A stretch of 64,000 nucleotides of DNA from Sphingomonas naasensis (GCF_004792695.1 NZ_SRXU01000003.1:248001-312000); one strand, 5' to 3'; shown: positions 50,822 to 59,587, numbered from the stretch's first letter. Program-made: numbers and translations. Notes: generated by a model from the sequence alone, not told the origin.

Positions 50822-51120
50822 GCGAAGGCTCCGTCGGACGGAAGATCGCCGCGCCCCTGCGCCAGCCCGAGGGCGAGCGCGAAGCCGGCGGCGGTCAGCC
50901 GATAGGCGTGCCGCGCCGGCCGGCCGGGCTGCGCCGGCTCGTGCCATTCCGCCTCGACCAGCCCCTGATCGGTCATCCGCATCAACAGCGGATAGAGCGT
51001 GCCCGACAACAGGCCGGTCTCCTTCATGAGATCATAGCCGTGCCGCCATTGCTGGCGCTGCGCCGACATCGCCTCGAGGAGGACACGCATCTGCGTCGAG
51101 GGTTGCCGCTTTCGCACCAT
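50818..51120 (-). CDS. PadR-family transcriptional regulator
   Basis: 100 residues, the short PadR-s1 type. The winged helix contains HGYDLMKETGLLSGTLYPLL, then MRMTDQGLVEAEWHEPAQPG and RPARHAYRLTAAG, the typical YxLT-x-G wing. There is almost no C-terminal dimerisation extension. It is translationally coupled to a membrane protein, the usual PadR arrangement in which the regulator controls its partner in response to envelope or small-molecule stress. Two palindromes upstream may be its operators. Confidence 0.88.
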   Translation of the reverse strand: MVRKRQPSTQMRVLLEAMSAQRQQWRHGYDLMKETGLLSGTLYPLLMRMTDQGLVEAEWHEPAQPGRPARHAYRLTAAGFALALGLAQGRGDLPSDGAFA

Positions 51121-51132
51121 GGGACTAATGCA

Positions 51133-51165
51133 ACATATGTAGATTTAAGAGTCAACCCGGGTTGA
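51133..51165. promoter_or_regulatory. two palindromes upstream of padR-like gene (candidate operator)
   Basis: ACATATGT (51133-51140), 13 bp before the PadR start, contains the ATGT/ACAT half-sites favoured by PadR proteins. TCAACCCGGGTTGA (51152-51165) is a perfect 14-bp palindrome overlapping TTGACT, a possible minus-strand -35 box. Both lie in the only non-coding gap upstream of the gene pair. Confidence 0.45.
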
Positions 51166-51176
51166 GCAGGCGGGTT

Positions 51177-51719
51177 TCAGCGCCCCTGCGCGGCGCGGCA
51201 GCGGAGAAGCGCATCACGCGACGGGGCGTCCCAATAGCTGTTGGTGACGATCACCATGCCGGTCCACGCGCCTTGCGGACGATCGGCGATCGCCGCGGCG
51301 AACCAGGCATCGCCGTTCCGCCACGCGCCGGCGCGCGTCAAAGGCGGCGCGGCGGACTCGACCGGCTTCCAGCCCGCCTCAAGCTGCGTCCGATAGCGCG
51401 AAAGGGCGTCGCCGGCATCGGCTGCGGGCACGCGCAGGAAACGCGCCTCGACGCATTCGGCGCCCTGTGCCCGCGCGGCGCGCAGCAAATGATCGGCGCT
51501 CTGCACCAGATCGGTACGATAGGGATCGGCGAAAGGGATCCGCGCGTCGGCCACCGCGCCGGGCGGATCGCGCGGAGAGGCGATCGGCGCGGCCTGGGAG
51601 CATGCCGCGCCGATCAGTGCCAGGCCGAGCGCCGCGATGGCGCTACGGCTTGGCGTTGGCCGAGACGAAGTTGAGCGTCGACAGGAAGGCCGAGCGCGAA
51701 TTGGAGAGCGAGGAGTCAT
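51177..51719 (-). CDS. small lipoprotein, unknown function
   Basis: 180 residues from ATG 51719, the only ordinary start in frame. A long basic N-region precedes a hydrophobic core and lipobox IAALGLALIGAAC. The mature part (AECVEARFLRVPAADAGDAL and AWTGMVIVTNSYWDAPSRDA) has no recognised family. The start overlaps the 3' end of the unknown 527-residue gene by 77 bp, which is unusual. An internal non-ATG start is possible, since the lipobox lies almost at the end of the overlap. Confidence 0.6.
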   Translation of the reverse strand: MTPRSPIRARPSCRRSTSSRPTPSRSAIAALGLALIGAACSQAAPIASPRDPPGAVADARIPFADPYRTDLVQSADHLLRAARAQGAECVEARFLRVPAADAGDALSRYRTQLEAGWKPVESAAPPLTRAGAWRNGDAWFAAAIADRPQGAWTGMVIVTNSYWDAPSRDALLRCRAAQGR

Positions 51720-53226
51720 TGCCGGCAGCGTCGGTCGGAAGCGCCGCGTCGGTCAAGGCCTGGGTGGGATCGGTCGCACCGGCGCCGTTGAGCGAGGTCG
51801 TCGCGGTGCGGACCCAGTCCTTGGCGACCGCGGCGACCTTGGCGGCGATGCCGAACTTGTCGAGCAGGGTCAGCCCCGATGCCAGCGTGTTGCCGATCAG
51901 CTGGTTCTGTTCGGCATTGTCGGTCTTGATCTGCCGGGCCGCGGCGGAGGCCGCGCCGATGAAATAGCCGAGCCCGGTGGCGGTGCGATACTGGCCATCC
52001 ACGGCATGATCGAAGGCGGCGTCGCGCGTCGGCTGGCCCTCGCTGCCGGCGGCGACCAGCGCCATCTGCGCGCCGAGCCGGCCCTGCGGCCCCTCGCCGC
52101 TTTCGAGCATCACCCGCGCATAGCTGGAAAGCGCGTTGCCATTGGCGGTGGCGACGTCGCCCGAGCCGGCCGGCGGCTGGCGGAATTGCGAGAGATCGTT
52201 GACGATTCCGCTCGGATCGCTGTCGAGGATGGTGCCGAGCGCCGCCGCCATTTCCTGCATCGCGCGCTGGGGCTCGCTGGTGTTCTGGCCGGTGAGCACC
52301 GCGGCGTTCCCCGGACGCTCGCCGCGCATCACCTCGGCGCCGACCGCGAAGGCCTGCGCCTTCTGGTGCGCGTCGGGCATCGTCGCCAGCGCGGTGGTGA
52401 TCTCGCCGAACAGGCGGGTATCGTAACCCGGCGTCCAATTGGCCGATTGCTGGCCGGTATAATGCGTCGAGGTCTCGCCGATCGCGGCCTGGAACACCGC
52501 GCGCTGCTGGTTACTGTCGAGCGCGTTGAACGCCTCCTGCGCCTGCGCGCCGCGCAGCGAGCTGAGCACCTCGCCGACCGCGACCGCCTGCGGATTGCCG
52601 TAGTAGCTGGTGCGGCTGAGCAGGCCGTTGTCGAACTGCGAGTCCTTGCCCGCCGCGACGGTGTCGGGCGCGAGCGCGCGAACGAAGTCGATCTTGGTCT
52701 GCGCGCTCGAATGCGCCGCCACCGCATTGGCGAGATCCTGGACATAGCCGGCGCCTTCGCGGCCATTGTCGCCGCCGATCGTATCGAAGGCGCGGCTGAG
52801 ATGGGCGAGATTGGTGCCATCGAGCTTGCCGGCCATATCGGTGAAGAACTGCTTGCGCTCGTCGGCGGAGAGCGCGCCGGTGAACAGGCTGCCCGAGGTG
52901 ACGGTATCGGCGAGGTCGTCGAGCTTGCCGGCGGCCTGGAGGTCGGCGATCACCGCATTGGCGTCGCTCGGCGAAAGCCCGGCGAGCGTGCTGGCGATCG
53001 CCTGATCGTCGCCATGCGTCTGGACCCCGAACGTCCCGGTGCCGTCGAGGCGGCGATCGATCTCGGCGCGCGCGGCCTGCGCCTGCGGCGTGAGGCCGCC
53101 CGGCGTGGCGGGAACCTGCGCGGGCGCCTGGGCGAGCTGCGCCGGGCGCTGCGCCTGCGTCGTCGGCGGCGGAGGCGGCGGCGCGGTTCGCGTTCCGGCG
53201 CTATCGACGGCCAGGGCCATGTCCAT
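51643..53226 (-). CDS. Ala-rich helical protein of unknown function (527 residues)
   Basis: It begins MDMALAVDSAGTRT, then a polyproline run (seven Pro) and a Gln/Ala/Pro linker to about residue 50. The rest is helical, with loosely repeating motifs such as LAGLSPSDANAVIADLQAAG and LSADERKQFFTDMAGKLDG. A hydrophobic stretch occurs near GLGYFIGAASAAARQ. There is no signal peptide or known catalytic motif. The Pro/Gln leader followed by helical domains resembles secreted effector-like proteins of plant-associated bacteria, but I cannot name a family. It is divergent from the exosortase-associated ligase unit. Confidence 0.75.
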   Translation of the reverse strand: MDMALAVDSAGTRTAPPPPPPTTQAQRPAQLAQAPAQVPATPGGLTPQAQAARAEIDRRLDGTGTFGVQTHGDDQAIASTLAGLSPSDANAVIADLQAAGKLDDLADTVTSGSLFTGALSADERKQFFTDMAGKLDGTNLAHLSRAFDTIGGDNGREGAGYVQDLANAVAAHSSAQTKIDFVRALAPDTVAAGKDSQFDNGLLSRTSYYGNPQAVAVGEVLSSLRGAQAQEAFNALDSNQQRAVFQAAIGETSTHYTGQQSANWTPGYDTRLFGEITTALATMPDAHQKAQAFAVGAEVMRGERPGNAAVLTGQNTSEPQRAMQEMAAALGTILDSDPSGIVNDLSQFRQPPAGSGDVATANGNALSSYARVMLESGEGPQGRLGAQMALVAAGSEGQPTRDAAFDHAVDGQYRTATGLGYFIGAASAAARQIKTDNAEQNQLIGNTLASGLTLLDKFGIAAKVAAVAKDWVRTATTSLNGAGATDPTQALTDAALPTDAAGNDSSLSNSRSAFLSTLNFVSANAKP

Positions 53227-53374
53227 TTCTCGCTGCTGTTGGGCTCTCGGAGAAAATAGGCGTAGCGGCCGATTCTGTCGGTAATCGGATCGACTATCGA
53301 TCTTCGAATTCCGGTTTACGCCGCGTCAACCGGACCCGCGCTACACCGCCACCGGAAGGAGCGCGCGGGCGAAC
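53227..53374. promoter_or_regulatory. divergent intergenic region before the ligase operon
   Basis: 148 bp between the unknown 527-residue gene (minus) and the small ORF preceding the O-ligase (plus). A direct repeat-like ATCGGATCGACTATCGATC (about 53283-53301) and the ribosome-binding site GGAAGGAG (53353-53360) are visible. No strong promoter boxes can be assigned. Confidence 0.3.
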
Positions 53375-53527
53375 ATGATCGACAATTTTGCGCTCGGGCT
53401 CTCGCATGGGCTGATGCTGCTCGCCGCGTTGCTGCTGCTGCGCCGGCCGGATCTCGACCACGAGCCCGGGCCGCGCGATCAGGCGGGCAATCCGAAGAAG
53501 CGCCGCTGGGGCAAGCCCGGTGCGTGA
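53375..53527 (+). CDS. 50-residue membrane-anchored protein overlapping the O-ligase gene
   Basis: ATG 53375 gives MIDNFALGLSHGLMLLAALL, one hydrophobic helix. It is followed by RRPDLDHEPGPRDQAGNPKK and RRWGKPGA, a strongly basic C-terminus. GGAAGGAG lies about 14 bases upstream. Its stop overlaps the GTG start of the ligase by 8 bp, implying translational coupling. I recall similar short proteins beside this ligase in sphingomonads. It was probably made to support the ligase or the exosortase-A glycan machinery; the function is not established. Confidence 0.7.
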   Translation: MIDNFALGLSHGLMLLAALLLLRRPDLDHEPGPRDQAGNPKKRRWGKPGA

Positions 53528-54872
53528 TCTCGCCTTCATCGCCTTCCTCGCGGCGTTGCTCGCCACCGGCTTTCGCCGGCCGTTCCTGTTCGTGCTCGCC
53601 TATGCCTATATCGACATCGTCTCGCCGCAGCGGCTGACCTATCTGCTGCTCAACTCGGTGCCGATCTCGATGATCGCGGTGGCGCTGGCGGTGCTCGGCT
53701 GGCTCGCCTTCGACGACAAGCGCGACGTCCGCGTCGCGCCGCGCCAATTCCTGATCCTGCTGCTGCTCGGCTATTGCTTCTACACCACGCTCCACGCCGA
53801 TTTCCCGATCGAGGCGAGGGATAAATGGGAATGGGTGTGGAAAGCGCTGGTCTTCGCCGCCTTCCTGCCGCTGACCTTGCGCACCCGCCTGCGCATCGAA
53901 TCGCTGCTGCTGTTCATGATCCTCTCGGCCGCGTCGATCATCATCGTCGGCGGGATCAAGACGCTCGGCTCGGGCGGCGGATATGGCGAGCTCAACCTGA
54001 TGGTGACCAACAATTCGGGGCTCTACGAAGGCTCGACGATCTCGACCGTGGCGATCGCGATCATCCCGCTGATCGTCTGGTTCACCCGCTTCGGCACGAT
54101 CTTCGCCCCCGACTGGCGCGTGAAGGGCTTCAGCTATGCGCTGATCTTCGCCTGCCTGCTGATCCCGGTCGGCACCTCGACGCGCACCGGGCTGCTCTGC
54201 ATCGGGCTGCTCGCGCTGCTGATGATCCGCGATACCAGGCGCAAGTTCGTCTACCTCACCGCGCTCGGCTGCCTCGGGCTCGCGGCGATCCCCCTCCTCC
54301 CCTCGTCGTTCACCGAGCGGATGGGGACGATCAAGACCTATCAGGCCGATGCCTCGGCCTCGACCCGTATCGCCGTCTGGCAGTGGACGATGGACTATGT
54401 GAAGACCCACCCGATGGGCGGCGGCTTCGAGGCCTATCGCCAGAACCGCATCCGCTACGAGAAGGTGGCGGTGGAAGGCGAAGGCGGCGGCGTCGCCAAG
54501 GTCGAGCGCAACCTCGAGGTCGACAAGGCCCGCGCCTATCACAGCGCCTATTTCGAGATGCTCGGCGAGCAGGGCTATCCGGGGCTGGCGATCTGGCTGC
54601 TGATCAACCTTGCCGGGCTGTTCCGCATGGAAGTGCTGCGCCGGCGCTATCGCAAGCCCGAGCCCGGGCAGGAATGGATCGCGCCGCTCGCCTCGGCGCT
54701 GCAGAACGCGCATTTCGTCTACATGCTCGGCGCGACCTTCATCGCGATCGCCTTCCAGCCCTTCGTCTACATGCTGATCGGCGCGCAGATCGGGCTCGAC
54801 ACCTATTGCGCGCGCAAGCGGGCCGAGAGCGCGTGGCGGCCGCTGCGCAAGGCGCGGACGGCGATCGCGTGA
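53520..54872 (+). CDS. putative O-glycosylation ligase, exosortase A system-associated
   Basis: 450 residues, GTG start, about ten membrane helices and a Wzy_C-type (O-antigen ligase) core. The large periplasmic loop contains FTERMGTIKTYQADASASTR and ends HSAYFEMLGEQGYPGLAIWL, the conserved ligase segment with the essential His. The N-terminus (RDLAFIAFLAALLATGFRRP and FVLAYAYIDIVSPQRLTYLL) is characteristic of TIGR03097 members found with exosortase A. It transfers lipid-linked glycans to acceptor molecules at the periplasmic face. It is coupled to a small protein upstream and an acyltransferase downstream. Confidence 0.9.
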   Translation: MRDLAFIAFLAALLATGFRRPFLFVLAYAYIDIVSPQRLTYLLLNSVPISMIAVALAVLGWLAFDDKRDVRVAPRQFLILLLLGYCFYTTLHADFPIEARDKWEWVWKALVFAAFLPLTLRTRLRIESLLLFMILSAASIIIVGGIKTLGSGGGYGELNLMVTNNSGLYEGSTISTVAIAIIPLIVWFTRFGTIFAPDWRVKGFSYALIFACLLIPVGTSTRTGLLCIGLLALLMIRDTRRKFVYLTALGCLGLAAIPLLPSSFTERMGTIKTYQADASASTRIAVWQWTMDYVKTHPMGGGFEAYRQNRIRYEKVAVEGEGGGVAKVERNLEVDKARAYHSAYFEMLGEQGYPGLAIWLLINLAGLFRMEVLRRRYRKPEPGQEWIAPLASALQNAHFVYMLGATFIAIAFQPFVYMLIGAQIGLDTYCARKRAESAWRPLRKARTAIA

Positions 54873-55960
54873 AGAGCGAGCTCAGGGCGCTGACCTCGGT
54901 CCGCGGTATCGCGGCGTGGCTGGTGGTGCTCTACCATGTCCGCCTGTCGATCGCCGGGCTGCCGCCCGCGGCCGAGGCGGTGCTCGCCAAGGGTTATCTG
55001 GCGGTCGACTTCTTCTTCCTGCTTTCGGGCTTCGTGATCTGGATGAGCTGGTCCGCGCGGGTGCGCGGCGGCGGGATGGCCGCGATCCCCGAATTCCTCC
55101 GGCGGCGCGTCGCGCGGATCTGGCCGCTGCATCTGTTCATGCTCGGCGTCGCGCTGGCACTGGCGCTGGCGCTACGCGCGACCGGGCGCGAGACGCCGCA
55201 ATTCCCGCTCGCCGAGCTGCCGCTGCACGTTGCGCTGCTCCAGAATTGGGGCTTCACCCGGACGCTCGCATGGAACGACCCCGCCTGGTCGATCTCGTGC
55301 GAGCTCGCCGCCTATCTGCTGTTCCCGCTGCTGGTGCTGACGATCGACTGGCGGCGGGTGCCGACGGCAGCCGTGCTCGGGGCGATCGCCGCGCTGCTGG
55401 TGCTGCTCCATTTCATCTTCGACCGCTTCGGCGCGGCGACGCTCGGCGCGCAGATTCCGCGGCTCGGGCTGATCCGCTGCATCCTCGAATTCGCCTGCGG
55501 CACCGCGATCGGCGCGCTGTGGCTGCGCTGGCGCGCGCGGTGGCGCGTGCCAGCGCTGGCCGCCGCGGGTATCGCGGCGCTCGCGTTCGCCGGCTGGACC
55601 GCGGGCGCGCCCGAAACGCTGGCGGTGCCCGTCGCCTTCGCCGCGCTGCTGCTGGCGCTCGCGCTGAGCGCCGGTCGTGCCCGCAACCCGCTCGAGGCTG
55701 CGCCGCTCCATTATCTCGGCGAGATCAGCTACGCGACCTATCTCGGCCACTTCCTGCTGTGGGTCGCCTTCAAGCTCGCCTTTGTCGACGCCAGCCACCG
55801 CATCGGCTGGCCGTTCGTCGCGCTCTATTGCGCGCTCGTTCTCGCCGGCTCGGCGGCACTCTACCATTTGGTCGAGCGGCCGGCGCAGCGCTGGCTGAAC
55901 GGGCTGGCGTTCAGGCGGTCACCAACTCGCTCTCGAGGCACTGGATCAGCGCCCGGTTGA
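54869..55960 (+). CDS. acyltransferase 3 (OafA/YrhL-type) membrane protein
   Basis: 363 residues from GTG 54869, overlapping the ligase stop (GTGA). About ten membrane helices. The active-site region RGIAAWLVVLYHVRLSIAG (His23) and the conserved FLRRRVARIWPLHLFML define the AT3 family, which moves acetyl or other acyl groups onto surface sugars. It likely decorates the glycan built by the adjacent ligase. The last 50 bp overlap the convergent PfpI-family gene. Confidence 0.88.
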   Translation: MKSELRALTSVRGIAAWLVVLYHVRLSIAGLPPAAEAVLAKGYLAVDFFFLLSGFVIWMSWSARVRGGGMAAIPEFLRRRVARIWPLHLFMLGVALALALALRATGRETPQFPLAELPLHVALLQNWGFTRTLAWNDPAWSISCELAAYLLFPLLVLTIDWRRVPTAAVLGAIAALLVLLHFIFDRFGAATLGAQIPRLGLIRCILEFACGTAIGALWLRWRARWRVPALAAAGIAALAFAGWTAGAPETLAVPVAFAALLLALALSAGRARNPLEAAPLHYLGEISYATYLGHFLLWVAFKLAFVDASHRIGWPFVALYCALVLAGSAALYHLVERPAQRWLNGLAFRRSPTRSRGTGSAPG

Positions 55961-56462
55961 ACATCGGGATGTCGTCGGGCTTGCGGCTGGTGATCAGCTT
56001 GCCGTCGACCACCACGGCCTCGTCGAGCACGCTCGCCCCGGCGTTGGCGAGATCGGTGCGCAGCGACGGCCAGCTCGTCGCGCGCTTGCCGTCGACGACA
56101 TCGGCCTCGACCAGCAGCCACGGCGCATGGCAGATCGCCGCGACGATCTTGTCGGCATCGACGAACTCGCGGACGATCTCCACCGCGCGCTTGTTCATGC
56201 GGAGCTTGTCGGGATTGGCGACGCCGCCGGGCAGCACCAGCGCCTGATAGTCGCCGGTATCGACCCGATCGATCACCGTGTCGGGGGTGATGCTCTCACC
56301 TTTCTCCCCGCCTTTCTCGCCGGTGATCGGATCGGGCGTGAGCGATGCCAGCGTCACCTCCGCGCCCGCATCGCGCAACGCCTGGCGTGGCTCGAACAGC
56401 TCGGACTGTTCGAAACCGTTGGTGGCAAGCATCAGCACACGCGCCTTGGACAAGTCGACCAT
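55911..56462 (-). CDS. PfpI/DJ-1-family protein (glutamine-amidotransferase-like, deglycase or chaperone)
   Basis: 183 residues. The nucleophile Cys111-His112 in VAAICHAPWLL and partner Glu18 in GFEQSEL are intact, as is VLPGGVANPDKLR. Members of this family (YhbO, PfpI) repair glycated proteins or act as stress chaperones or peptidases. The start at ATG 56462 (MVDLSKARVLMLATNGFEQS) has GAGGAA upstream; an upstream in-frame start would add a non-family N-terminus. It converges with the acyltransferase gene. Confidence 0.9.
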   Translation of the reverse strand: MVDLSKARVLMLATNGFEQSELFEPRQALRDAGAEVTLASLTPDPITGEKGGEKGESITPDTVIDRVDTGDYQALVLPGGVANPDKLRMNKRAVEIVREFVDADKIVAAICHAPWLLVEADVVDGKRATSWPSLRTDLANAGASVLDEAVVVDGKLITSRKPDDIPMFNRALIQCLESELVTA

Positions 56463-56575
56463 CGAGGGGTTCCTCTTTTTCCCGGGGGAGTTCGCCGCCA
56501 AACATCTTCACCCCCTCGCAGGTTCCGGAACGAAGCGGCGGGCCGCGCATTCAGCGGGGCGAGCGAGGAGGCCGG

Positions 56576-57592
56576 ATGTCGCGCGACGCCATCGTCTATG
56601 TCGATGATCAGGAAGCAGGAATCACGCGGCGCAAGGTGCGCCACGGCTGGGGCTATTGGGGCCCGGACGGCGCGCGGATCACCGATCGCGACGAGATCGA
56701 CCGGCTGAACAAGATCGGCCTTCCCCCCGCCTATCGCGACGCCTGGTTCTGTCCCGATCCCCATGGCCATATCCAGGCGGTGGGCTGGGACGATCGCGGG
56801 CGGAAGCAATATCGCTATCACACCGAATTCCGCGAGGCGCAGGAAGCGGCGAAATATGATCGCTGCGCCGGCTTCGGGCACAAGCTGCCGAAGCTGCGCG
56901 CGCAGGTCGAGGCCGATCTCAAGCTCCGCGGGCTGTGCAAGGCCAAGGCGGTCGCGGCGGTGGTGCGGCTGCTCGATCTCGGCACGATCCGCGTCGGCAA
57001 CGAAGCCTATGCGCAGGAGAACAAGAGCTTCGGCGCCACCACGCTGCGCAAGCGCCACGCCAAGGTGCGGGGGCAGACGCTCAAGCTCCAGTTCCGCGCC
57101 AAATCGGGCAAGCTGCGGGTGATGACGATCACCGACCGGTCGCTGTCCCGCTTCGTCAAGCGCTGCCAGGACCTGCCCGGCCAGCATCTCTTCCGCTGGC
57201 TCGACGAGGCCGGCGAGGCGCATCCGGTCACCTCGACCGACGTCAACGCCTATATCCGCGAGGCGATGGCGGACGATTTCACCGCCAAGCACTTCCGCAC
57301 CTGGGGCGCCAGCGTGATCGCCTTCGCCGCGCTCGCCAGCGCCGACGAATATCTCGGCATCAAGACGATGCTCGAGCCGGTGACCGAGGCGCTGGGCAAC
57401 ACGCCCTCGATCGCGCGCAAATCCTATGTCCATCCGCGGCTGATCGAGCTGGCCAAGGACAAGGCGGCGCAGGCCGAATTCCGCGATCGCTTGCACCTGC
57501 CGCGCGCCACCCGCTACCTCAATCGTTACGAACGCGGTCTGATCGCCTTTCTCGAAGAGGACGTCGCCGCCCCCCGAGCCAAGGCAGCCTGA
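56576..57592 (+). CDS. DNA topoisomerase IB (eukaryotic-like)
   Basis: 338 residues. The N-terminal domain (GLPPAYRDAWFCPDPHGHIQ) is followed by the catalytic domain with the conserved TIRVGNEAYAQENKSFGATT, the KHFRTWGA motif and nucleophile Tyr284 in ARKSYVHP. It relaxes supercoiled DNA by a single-strand break with a 3'-phosphotyrosyl link. The family is sporadic in bacteria and well represented in sphingomonads. It is followed after 7 bp by an MscS gene. Confidence 0.93.
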   Translation: MSRDAIVYVDDQEAGITRRKVRHGWGYWGPDGARITDRDEIDRLNKIGLPPAYRDAWFCPDPHGHIQAVGWDDRGRKQYRYHTEFREAQEAAKYDRCAGFGHKLPKLRAQVEADLKLRGLCKAKAVAAVVRLLDLGTIRVGNEAYAQENKSFGATTLRKRHAKVRGQTLKLQFRAKSGKLRVMTITDRSLSRFVKRCQDLPGQHLFRWLDEAGEAHPVTSTDVNAYIREAMADDFTAKHFRTWGASVIAFAALASADEYLGIKTMLEPVTEALGNTPSIARKSYVHPRLIELAKDKAAQAEFRDRLHLPRATRYLNRYERGLIAFLEEDVAAPRAKAA

Positions 57593-57599
57593 GTACCGC

Positions 57600-58724
57600 A
57601 TGACCAACAAGACCTCCCCGCTTCTCCCCGACTATGATCTCCAGACGCAGACCGAGGTTCTGGTTCGGGATTCGTCGATCTGGGTCCAGTCGCACTGGCT
57701 CAATATCCTGATCGCGGCCGGCATCGCCACCGCGATCATCCTCGCGCTCTATGCGGCGCGCAGCTGGGGCCTGCGGCTGTGCAAGCGCGGCGAAGGCGTC
57801 GCCAACTGGTATTCGATCTTCGGCCGCGCGGTGGCCAAGACCGGCACCTTCTTCATCATCATGGTCGCGCTGCGGCTGGTCTCCAAATATTCGGGGGCGC
57901 CGCCGATCGTCGAGAGCACGATCCAGTTCCTCTTCACCATCGCCGCGGTGTTCCAGGCGGCGATCTGGGTGCGCGAGGTGATCTTCGGACTGGTCGAGCA
58001 CCGCACCCATGGCGACGATGCCGGGACCGGCCTCGCCAGCGCGCTCGGCATCATCCGCCTGCTCGTCACCATCGTGCTGTTCGCGATCGCGCTGGTGATG
58101 GTGCTGAGCAATCTCGGCGTGAACGTCACCGGCCTCGTCGCCGGCCTCGGCATCGGCGGCATCGCGATCGGCCTTGCCGCGCAGGGCATCTTCGGCGACC
58201 TGATCGCGGCGCTGTCGATCATCTTCGACCGGCCGTTCCGGCTCGGCGACAACATCAAGTTCGGACCGAGCGAAGGCGTGGTCGAGCAGATCGGGCTCAA
58301 ATCGACCCGGCTGCGCGGCGCCGCCGGCGAGCTGCGCATCGTCTCGAACCGCAAGCTGCTCGACAACGAGATCCTCAACACCAGCGATCGCATCCGCAAC
58401 CGCTTCAAATTCGTCTTCAACCTCGGCTTCGATACGCCGCCCGAAGTGGTGGATTCGCTTCCCGGGCTGCTCCGCGACGCCGTCGAGGGCCAAGGCTACA
58501 AGCTCAATCATGGCGGGATCACCGGGTTCAGCGCGAGCGGCCTCGATTATGACGTCGAGTTCGAATCGAACGGCATCGATTTCCCCGCCGACGCCCGCGA
58601 CAAGGTCGCCGCGGCGATCCTCGCGCGGTTCCGCGATCACAAGATCACTTTCGCCTATCCGACCCAGCTCAACATGATCGCGCCCGAACGCCCGTTCCCG
58701 CCGATCCAGGAGAAGGAGGAATAG
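57600..58724 (+). CDS. MscS-family mechanosensitive ion channel
   Basis: 374 residues. About four membrane helices precede the pore helix, which with the start of the beta domain reads VTGLVAGLGIGGIAIGLAAQ, then GIFGDLIAALSIIFDRPFRL and GDNIKF. The beta domain continues EGVVEQIGLKSTRLRGAAGE, and the C-terminal alpha/beta domain ends near YPTQLNMI. It opens under membrane tension to release solutes during osmotic downshock. It is probably co-transcribed with the topoisomerase and the VOC gene downstream. Confidence 0.93.
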   Translation: MTNKTSPLLPDYDLQTQTEVLVRDSSIWVQSHWLNILIAAGIATAIILALYAARSWGLRLCKRGEGVANWYSIFGRAVAKTGTFFIIMVALRLVSKYSGAPPIVESTIQFLFTIAAVFQAAIWVREVIFGLVEHRTHGDDAGTGLASALGIIRLLVTIVLFAIALVMVLSNLGVNVTGLVAGLGIGGIAIGLAAQGIFGDLIAALSIIFDRPFRLGDNIKFGPSEGVVEQIGLKSTRLRGAAGELRIVSNRKLLDNEILNTSDRIRNRFKFVFNLGFDTPPEVVDSLPGLLRDAVEGQGYKLNHGGITGFSASGLDYDVEFESNGIDFPADARDKVAAAILARFRDHKITFAYPTQLNMIAPERPFPPIQEKEE

Positions 58725-58726
58725 CC

Positions 58727-59104
58727 GTGCTCAAGGACAAGACCTCGGCCGCGATCGTCGCGTGCAGCGACATCGATGCGGCAAAGCGCTTCTACACGGA
58801 GACGCTCGGCCTGCCGCTCGCCGCCGATCATGGCGACGTGTTCACCGTCACTACCGGCGAGAGCCTGCTCAACATCTATCGCAGCGACTTCGCCGGCACC
58901 AACAAGGCCAATGCGGCGGTATGGGGCGCCGGCGGAGATGTCGAAGCGATCGCCGCCGAGCTGCGCGGCGCCGGAGTGACGCTCGACGAATATCCCGACG
59001 GGTTCGACGCGGTCCGCGACGGCGTGCATGTGAAGGGCGATTTCCGCGCGATCTGGTTCAAGGATCCCGACGGCAACATCCTCCACGTCAACGGCGGCGG
59101 CTGA
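58727..59104 (+). CDS. VOC-family (glyoxalase-like) protein
   Basis: 125 residues, GTG start with AAGGAGGA upstream and only 2 bp after the MscS stop. Paired beta-alpha-beta-beta-beta units: AAIVACSDIDAAKRFYTETL with GLPLAADHGDVFTV, and FRAIWFKDPDGNILHV. The metal-ligand pattern is incomplete, so it may bind small molecules rather than catalyse a lyase reaction. Function unknown. Confidence 0.85.
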   Translation: MLKDKTSAAIVACSDIDAAKRFYTETLGLPLAADHGDVFTVTTGESLLNIYRSDFAGTNKANAAVWGAGGDVEAIAAELRGAGVTLDEYPDGFDAVRDGVHVKGDFRAIWFKDPDGNILHVNGGG

Positions 59105-59107
59105 GCC

Positions 59108-59587
59108 TCACGCGTTCGCCATCCCGACCGAGGCGAGGAAACCGTTCCAGCCGGCGACGGTCATCGTCGCGCGATATTCGGCCTGCATCTCGGGGGTGAG
59201 CACCTCGATCATCCGGCTGCCCTCGATCCACAGCTCGAGCACCCCGAACGCGCCGCCGCGCTTGCGGTACTTGGCGGGCCAGCCCTCGCGCTTCGCAATC
59301 GCCAGCACCTGCTCGACGCCCATCGCGGTCGCCATCGCGAAGTGCGTCGACGAATGGCGGCCATTGCCTCCGATCGCGCCGACCGCATCGGCGTCTCCCT
59401 CGGCTTCGACCAGCTCGGTGCCGCGCGGGTAGACCTCGACCGCGGTGTTGCGATCGTCGCCCGCCATCGCGATCCAGCTGCCGTCGATCACGGGCGGAAA
59501 CGGACTGGCGACTCCACCCCACAGCTCGGCGATCACTTGTGCCACGCGTCGCGGATCATCGGCATCGATCGAAAGATGAAACAGCAT
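59108..59587 (-). CDS. VOC-family protein, TetR-linked
   Basis: 159 residues. FHLSIDADDPRRVAQVIAEL opens the first VOC half; SSTHFAMATAMGVEQVLAIA, then LELWIEGSRMIEVLTPEMQA make the second, with His and Glu at metal-ligand positions. Such proteins are often dioxygenases or resistance/binding proteins. It is divergent from a TetR regulator with shared dyads and probably its target; the 3' end converges with another VOC gene. Confidence 0.83.
   Translation of the reverse strand: MLFHLSIDADDPRRVAQVIAELWGGVASPFPPVIDGSWIAMAGDDRNTAVEVYPRGTELVEAEGDADAVGAIGGNGRHSSTHFAMATAMGVEQVLAIAKREGWPAKYRKRGGAFGVLELWIEGSRMIEVLTPEMQAEYRATMTVAGWNGFLASVGMANA

Noticed and set aside
46423..55960. A complete exosortase/PEP-CTERM system
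   Set aside because: Only associated genes (glycosyltransferase, O-ligase) are present; no exosortase or PEP-CTERM substrate gene is found in the window.
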